A stretch of 23,618 nt of DNA from Tubiluchus corallicola (lineage: Eukaryota > Priapulida > Priapulimorpha > Priapulimorphida > Tubiluchidae). Below, piece after piece: positions 18,336 to 23,618 of the stretch. The first letter of the stretch is position 1. Each line of letters starts with the position of its first letter. Position numbers and translations under genes: made by a program. The DNA is taken from positions 1 through 23,618 of the forward strand of contig JAQGDQ010001838.1 in the NCBI GenBank assembly GCA_030141605.1. Reading direction: 5' to 3'. A model generated the notes under the pieces. It was not told where the DNA came from. It saw only the letters and a program-made list of their open reading frames with translations, and did not search any database.

Positions 18336-18841
18336 GTGCATACATTTTACATTTTCTGTATTTTCTTGGCAAATGAAGCAAAGTGCTTTGACATTGGTAC
18401 AGATGAACTAAAACTTTGGGTAATTTTGTTTTGTTTAAGTTAGCAGAAATTCTAGGTAGAACTGCAGCACTAGTAGGCTTTGCTGTTTTTTGCTGCTTTC
18501 TTTAGGGACCTCACGCCATTGGCAAGTCGGACATCTTGCATTGAGAAAGTTACTCACGCCCCACGAATAGTGAGGAAAGGCTGCATCTTGTTGAAAAACT
18601 GCAATGTTAATAGTGAGCGCATAGTGTCGTCCATTTGATGCTCTGAACCTCATGTCACTCTGATTTTAAACCTCGTTTCTAACGTTACTGTCGTTGCCAT
18701 AGCAACGGGTTTTCATTCAAGAAATAAATAAAACGTATTGTTAAACGCCCCTTTGATTCTTGTAAGAGTTTCCTGAGACTGGAGAAAATTTAAAAAGAAA
18801 ATTAGAAATCAAAGTGTATAGTAACTTTTTGAGGCACGCTG
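18336..18841 (-). mobile_element. Mariner-like element, internally deleted, copy 2
   Basis: On the minus strand it starts CAGCGTGCCTCAAAAAGTTA at 18841, next to TA (18842-18843), and encodes VFQQDAAFPHYSWGVSNFLN then ARCPTC within a 72-codon frame (18435-18653). The FQQD-A-PHY----FLN string matches the segment with the second catalytic aspartate of Tc1/mariner-type transposases. Only about 250 bp separate terminus and motif, so the N-terminal and first-aspartate regions are gone. It matches copy 1 (4701-5217) along its length, but its other terminal repeat is not recognisable around 18336. Confidence 0.8.
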
Positions 18842-19791
18842 TATTATACACATACACATATACATAACCCATCTGCATATTGCTGCGTGATGCGTATTCG
18901 GATGACGGTGATCACGTTCGAATGAATACAAATCACCCGTCACGCATTATGGCACTTCTACATGTTTAAAGGAAGAGTCAAGTCTCTCGAGAAGTTGAGC
19001 TTATTTAAATATTTGGAAAAAATGTTAGAAAATTTAAACAATAAAATTGTGATAAGCATCTATCGCGTAATTAGCAAAATCAATTTAAAGTTGTCGTCAT
19101 TTCACTCTTGGGGGCGCTCATTTTAGACGAAAAATGGCGTCAACCGGTTTCCGTGCAATATAAACACTCATCCCGCCAGGTGCTTCAGAATCTTTTTTTA
19201 ACTTGTAGAGTGAATTCTATAAACTAAGTAACCAGCCCGGCACCTACTACGCGCTGGCAATTTTACATGCGTATCTAAAAGTCAACAAAATACTGTAAAT
19301 TAATTATTTACACCATTAATGTTAATTACTAACACATTTTAAGGTGTAATCCTGTAGATTAAAGCAAAGTAACCACTTTAAATTTGATCATAATTGACCG
19401 AATGACTAATTTCTAGAAAAACACAGTTAAATACAACATTAGAATAGCGTAACTTCTAAGCAAACTGTAGAAATTTCTCAACTCGTACGTTCATCACAGC
19501 TTGACTTTACGACATTCACCCTGCCTAGCATACACCAGCTTACGTCATTTTTTTTACATATGCCGGCATCAATGTTCGTTTGGTGGTAGATAAGAAATAT
19601 TTAAATTTCTTTGCCATTTTTATGCAAAGCGTTCTATACGCATATTTTGTATTGTGATTTCAATATTTTTAATTGTACATTAAAATGCAATAAATGTTGT
19701 TCCAGAGTTTTTTCTTCGATTAGATACAAACTGATGTATACGCATTACGAATCACGCATCATGCAAACGTAGAGTCATACCTTTATTGTAA
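18842..19791. other. Intron C'-D', distal part; possible degraded element
   Basis: TGCGTGATGCGTATTCGGAT at about 18890 and, inverted, TGCGTGATTCGTAATGCGTA near 19760 form a weak inverted pair spanning about 870 bp, perhaps an old DNA transposon. No reading frame of note. Confidence 0.35.
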
Positions 19792-20522
19792 ATTGTCACT
19801 GTTATTGTCATTGTTACTGTCAGTGTCATTGTTACTGTCAGTGTCATTGTCACTGATATTGTCATTGTTACTGTCATTGTCATTGTTACTGTTATTGTCA
19901 CTGTTATTGTCATTGTTACTGTCATTGTCATTGTTATTGTTATTGTCACTGTTATTGTCATTGTTACTGTCAGTGTCATTGTTACTGTCATTGTCATTGT
20001 CACTGATATTGTCATTGTTACTGTCATTGTCATTGTCACTGATATTGTCACTGTTATTGTCATTGTTACTGTTATTGTCACTGTTATTGTCATTGTCATT
20101 GTTACTGTTATTGTCACTGTTATTGTCATTGTTACTGTCAGTGTCATTGTCACTGATATTGTCACTGTTATTGTCATTGTTACTGTTATTGTCACTGTTA
20201 TAGTCATTGTCATTGTTACTGTTATTGTCACTGTTATTGTCATTGTTACTGTTATTGTCACTGTCATTGTTACTGTTATTGTCACTGTTATTGTCATTGT
20301 TACTGTCAGTGTCATTGTTACTGTCATTGTCATTGTCACTGATATTGTCATTGTTACTGTCATTGTCATTGTCACTGATATTGTCATTGTTACTGTCAGT
20401 GTCATTGTTACTGTCATTGTCATTTTCACTGATATTGTCATTGTCACTGTCATTGTCATTGTTACTGTTATTGTCACTGTTATTGTCATTGTCACTGTCA
20501 CTGTCATTGTCACTGTCATTGT
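19792..20522. repeat. Hexanucleotide array, about 730 bp
   Basis: Some 120 tandem hexamers of the form A-N-T-G-T-Y (ATTGTC, ATTGTT, ACTGTC, ACTGTT, AGTGTC, ACTGAT). Plus-strand frames give leucine/serine-rich and minus-strand frames Met-Thr-Val-Thr strings, artefacts of the period. The array stops about 30 bp before exon D' (first half), directly at a GTTGCTAACTG sequence that could serve as branch point. Confidence 0.97.
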
Positions 20523-20553
20523 TGCTAACTGTTAATTCTTTACTTTTTCCAAG

Positions 20554-20694
20554 CGTACCTTCCGGGACACGTACTTTGGGACGGTGCGTTCAATGCCGGT
20601 TGCTTCTACTTCAATCAAAGTTTTGCGAATTATACCCTTCTGAAACTGGCATCGATGTCCCCCGTCATGTGCATCCATTACTGCTACGAGTTAG
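20554..20694 (+). CDS. WSC-module D', first half-exon
   Basis: A 141-nt exon, open throughout, with acceptor TTACTTTTTCCAAG (ends 20553) and donor GTAGGT (20695), both phase 1. It encodes YLPGHVLWDGAFNAGCFYFN, then SFANYTLLKLASMSPVMCIH and YCYELG. The MSPxMCI-C-YDLG/YELG end is the direct counterpart of the first D half-exon at 7263, with the intron at the same codon. Sequons NQS and NYT. The partner half is at 21908. Confidence 0.9.
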
Positions 20695-20813
20695 GTAGGT
20701 ATGATGTAAATTTGAACGTTCTTTTCAGTTCGTATCAGTGTTAAGTTAAAATCGTAAATGTTGAACAGTGTTGAGAAGCACGATCATCGTTTCCGAAAAT
20801 TTGAATATAATTA

Positions 20814-21236
20814 CAGTAAGTCCTCACTTAACGACGCCCCGTTTAACGACGTTTCGTTTTAACGACGCTGAACATACAGTAAGTCCTCACTTAACGACTC
20901 CCCGTTTAACGACGTTTTGTTTTAACGACGCTGAACATACAGTAAGTCCTCACTTAATGACTCCCCATTTAATGACGTTTCATTTTAACGACTCTGATCA
21001 TACAGCAAGTCCTCACTTAATGACTCCCCGTTTAAAGACGTTTCATTTTAACGACGCTGAACATACGGTAAGTCTTCACTTAACGACTCCCCGTTTAACG
21101 ATGCTGAACATACAGTAAGTCCTCACTTAACGACTCCCCGTTTAACGACGTTTTGTTTTAACGACGCTGAACATACAGTAAGTCCCACTTAATGACTCCC
21201 CGTTTAGCGATGTTTCGTTTTAATGATGCTGAACAG
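20814..21236. repeat. 63-bp tandem array (about 7 units)
   Basis: Units start CAGTAAGTCCTCACTTAACG at 20814, 20877, 20940 (later ones slightly changed), with one short unit near 21066-21110. Each holds several TTTAACGACG blocks. Most units contain GTAAGT, identical to a consensus splice donor. A related single copy lies at 22166-22275, so the unit derives from a dispersed repeat. It lies in the intron that splits D'. Confidence 0.93.
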
Positions 21237-21334
21237 TTGACACCCATTTTCGCTTAACGACGCACGTTTCATTTTAATGACGATTTTTTACATTGCTCAC
21301 AGCCATCTTTGATTTAAGCAACAACTTTTTAATG

Positions 21335-21700
21335 TAATTTGAAGCATTAAAACTGCATATTGTGTTCGTCTGTTTTAAAAATACACTAGTATTGTAAAAC
21401 AGTTCCATTACTATATATTGTAACGAAGCCAGATGGCGCTGATATTATGTGTGGTTCATGTGAATGTGCAGAAACAGCAAAAATTTGATTATAAACTGCC
21501 AAGTTACTCTTCTTACACCCTCCGTGCCAGTGGAACAGGTGCTGAGCTGATAAAAAAGCGCCACCTACTAGAGCCATTACATTCCATCGTACTTATGGAA
21601 GCCAGTACACAATGGCTTCGTAACGGACAGAACCCTTACATTGCAGGGGTGGGGTTGAAGACAAAGAGCATTTGGTTACAGTATGTTTTTGCTTCCTGAC
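21335..21700. repeat. Repeat R2 copy 2, interrupted by about 270 bp
   Basis: 21335-21418 matches 11583-11683 (TTTGAAGCATTAAAACTGCA...); the match resumes at TTGCTTCCTGAC (21689-21700). The material between, absent from copy 1, has an internal inverted pair GTAACGAAGCCA (21420-21431) and TGGCTTCGTAAC (21613-21624) and GATGGCGCT against AGCGCCACC. No coding function recognised. Confidence 0.6.
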
Positions 21701-21907
21701 GTATCACTAAACCCTAGCCGTTTGTAACATTGAGAACTATTTGCATTCTGCTTGAACCTGAGTGCAAACTTTTTGCAATGGGATTCTGCCTGCAACCGTT
21801 GCTATACTAACCATACAAAGTATCTAAGGTCGCCCCATGGCTTGGCTGTTAGTTGAGATGTTAACTAGAGGTCTGATTAGCATAGTCTTATTTACGTTAC
21901 TTTACAG

Positions 21908-22096
21908 GGGAAAATTTTGCAGTATTACCCAGTTACGATGAATGCACATGTGCGCCTACCTTGGAGTCCAACGTTCGACCCGCCCCAGAGAAGAATTGCG
22001 CCCCTTGCAGTGGAGTATTTTCAGGACGTAACAATAACTTTGGCATTTGTGGTTCTAAAGTCACAAGTTATGCTGGCATTTATACCGTTTATAGCG
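21908..22096 (+). CDS. WSC-module D', second half-exon
   Basis: A 189-nt exon, open throughout, with acceptor TTACGTTACTTTACAG (ends 21907) and donor GTGAGT (22097), both phase 1. It encodes ENFAVLPSYDECTCAPTLES, then a NCAPC pair, FGICG and AGIYTVYSG. With the half at 20554 it completes an eight-cysteine WSC module; the split codon (G plus GG) gives glycine after YEL. The second half of D at 10269 is the counterpart. Two other frames through this exon are longer on paper but do not contain the cysteine pattern. After this exon the window shows no further WSC exon. Confidence 0.9.
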
Positions 22097-22165
22097 GTGA
22101 GTGCAATATTTACAAGTTTTTTCGAGCGGTTTCAAGTTGCTTCGAGCGGCCATGTTTGATGAATA

Positions 22166-22275
22166 TACTGTAAGTCCTCCCTTCACGACTTCCCATTTAG
22201 CGACCTTTCATTTTAACGACGAAATGATGCATCTTTTCGTTTTAACAACGATTTTTTACTTTGCTCACACCCAAC
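22166..22275 (+). repeat. Single diverged copy of the 63-bp family
   Basis: CTGTAAGTCCTCCCTTCACG...TTTCATTTTAACGACG...CGATTTTTTACTTTGCTCAC matches the end of the array at 20814-21236 and its right flank (ACGATTTTTTACATTGCTCA). It lies 70 bp after the donor of D'. Confidence 0.8.
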
Positions 22276-22487
22276 ACTTTCAAAGCAAAATCGTAACTCA
22301 CAAGCACATTAACACACGATTAACAAACCTGCTTATGAACAAAATGATACTTAACGTGATTGTTTCTACTTTTAAAGTATGTATCTACTTGACGAGTTTT
22401 AAAGTAGGCAGCGTATGCAACTAACAGAATTTATTAGCTACAGCGGAACATGCGAAAACAAACTAAAATTTCCAGGTGTGTTCCCAC

Positions 22488-23190
22488 ACCCAACTGAATG
22501 AATTATGAATTATGAATGAATTTATTCCACAGCGACTCAAGCATACATACAAAGTGATATTACATTGAAAAAAATAAACTATAAGAGTTACTGTGAGGAA
22601 GGGGAAGGAGCATTGAGCTTTCGAGTCCTCCTCCAGATAAGTGAAACAATTGACAATTAACATTACATTTTCATCAGTTATAACATACATTAGAACAAAA
22701 TAAGTTTTGTTAGTAACTTGAGATCAGGATGAGTAAAATTTTGAGTTAATTATACCGTTGTAGTAGGTAATTCTTAGATGCTTTTTTAAATTGATAAAGA
22801 TTAAGAATTTTTATTTCACGTGGAATTGATGACCATATTTTAATAGCATATTTTGATGACTGTTTCATTATATTTGTTTTTGGAAGGGGGAGTACATAGT
22901 TTCCGACTGAATATCTTGGGTAATGATCATGTTGTGTTGAAACTGGACTAAAGTATGACTGAAAAGCTGGTGGAAGTAGTGAATTATGATAGTGATACAT
23001 GAAATGAAGACAATACATGCCATATATTTCTTTCACTTTAAGAGTTTTAACAGACAAGTAAATTATATTTGTGGGAAGGTCATACCTTACATGATATATT
23101 AGTTTGAGAATTTTGTTCTGGGTGATTTGTAAAGCTTCCAGATTAGAACTGGCAACATGATCAGTAATATAGCTGTAGCTCTTTCATCGC
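22488..23190 (-). mobile_element. 5'-truncated LINE with reverse-transcriptase C-terminus
   Basis: On the minus strand the frame reads HVASSNLEALQITQNKILKL, then VRYDLPTNIIYLSVKTLKVK and, up to a stop at 22746, SSKYAIKIWSSIPREIKILN with LYQFKKASKNYLL. The pattern LQ--QNK-L-----, H-H-TR/YS-----LP, and W-SIP--IK----FKK--K-YLL is typical of the C-terminal region of CR1/L2/RTE-type reverse transcriptases. The 3' end is a GAATAAATTCATTCATAATT tail with short tandem repeats. The 5' part is missing; this frame is open, suggesting a fairly young insertion. Clade not assigned. Confidence 0.8.
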
Positions 23191-23618
23191 ATTTTTGTAA
23201 TTAGTTGCGCACTAATTCATTACTCACTTGATAACGAATTGTGCTAATTTTGTTTTCACTTTGTGCAATTGTATGTAACTTAACGTTGTGTGAAACTGTA
23301 GGGGTTTTTTGTGTAATAATGATAAAAACAATAATAAAAATAAAAATAAAGCAGCACCAAGAGCAGATTGGAAATGAGCATAAGAAACATGGCTCTGGTA
23401 ATCAGCTGCAACCTGATTCTGTCACAGAATTGGCTCGTGAGATCACCATGAATTCCTGCACCCCGCTGAGGACTCTATAGCAGCCCCCTTGCTACCGCCA
23501 TTGTGCTCCTTTAAGACCACTTTAGGAGGCCTAACATCTTGATTTGGGATTGCCAAAACGGCTCGAGAAATTTATCAATCTCCCCCTCCACTGTACATTG
23601 TCATCGTGTGCCCGTTAT
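23191..23618. other. Right edge, nothing firmly recognised
   Basis: An A-rich (AATAAAAATAAAAATAAA) stretch near 23325-23350 is followed by a GC-richer segment (about 23350-23520) in which a plus frame to 23480 encodes a polar peptide of no recognised family. It may be a short retroposed sequence or SINE-like unit. Confidence 0.35.

Noticed and set aside
19752-20519. 255-codon minus-strand frame of Met-Thr-Val-Thr repeats, and leucine-rich plus frames
   Set aside because: Pure by-product of a hexanucleotide array, which keeps several frames open.
20768-21118. 116-codon frame of HLTTPRLTTFRFND repeats
   Set aside because: Product of the 63-bp (21-codon) tandem unit.
21917-22173. Alternative 70- and 80-codon frames across the second D' half-exon
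   Set aside because: One is the true exon frame read past the donor into the intron; the other lacks the WSC cysteines. The splice-bounded 21908-22096 exon was called.

Overview
This is AT-rich, intron-rich nuclear DNA of an animal, probably an invertebrate. The evidence is GT-AG introns in strict phase, extracellular cysteine-rich modules carried one per exon, several degraded non-LTR retrotransposon tails, Tc1/mariner and hAT relatives, and long minisatellites. Nothing prokaryotic (ribosome binding sites, operons, CRISPR) is present. The species cannot be named from the sequence alone.

The coding content is the interior of one large plus-strand gene made of WSC modules (the fungal Wsc / polycystin-1 / Kremen type, four predicted disulphides, putative carbohydrate binding). 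Ten plus-strand exons encode eight modules: A (2204-2530), B (3543-3845), C (6376-6711), D split in two (7263-7388 and 10269-10448), A' (12337-12648), B' (15158-15451), C' (17043-17378), D' split in two (20554-20694 and 21908-22096). Every exon starts and ends in phase 1. By sequence, length, cysteine count and the split in D, the order is A-B-C-D followed by A'-B'-C'-D', so a four-module block appears to have been duplicated in tandem. No start codon with a convincing signal peptide, no membrane segment and no terminal stop exon was found, so both gene ends probably lie outside the window.

A ninth WSC exon (X, 404-712) is intact but lies on the MINUS strand. It sits in the loop of a 225-bp perfect inverted repeat (1-225 against 1736-1960) whose arms are 47-bp minisatellite arrays with the same variant copies in mirror order. 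This looks like an inverted or invertible exon and is the most striking feature here.

The introns are filled with repeats. From left to right: 47-bp arrays; a reverse-transcriptase relic; a pogo-like MITE; two MITEs with nuclear-receptor DR1-like motifs in their ends; two internally deleted mariner-like copies; two AT-rich palindromes; an unnamed repeat present twice in opposite orientation; a 1.8-kb 28-bp minisatellite; two hAT-like MITEs, one with its end amplified in a 110-bp tandem array; LINE fragments and LINE-like tails; a 730-bp hexanucleotide array next to a splice acceptor; and a 63-bp array carrying a splice-donor-like motif in most units. Long stretches without recognisable content are stated in the feature list.
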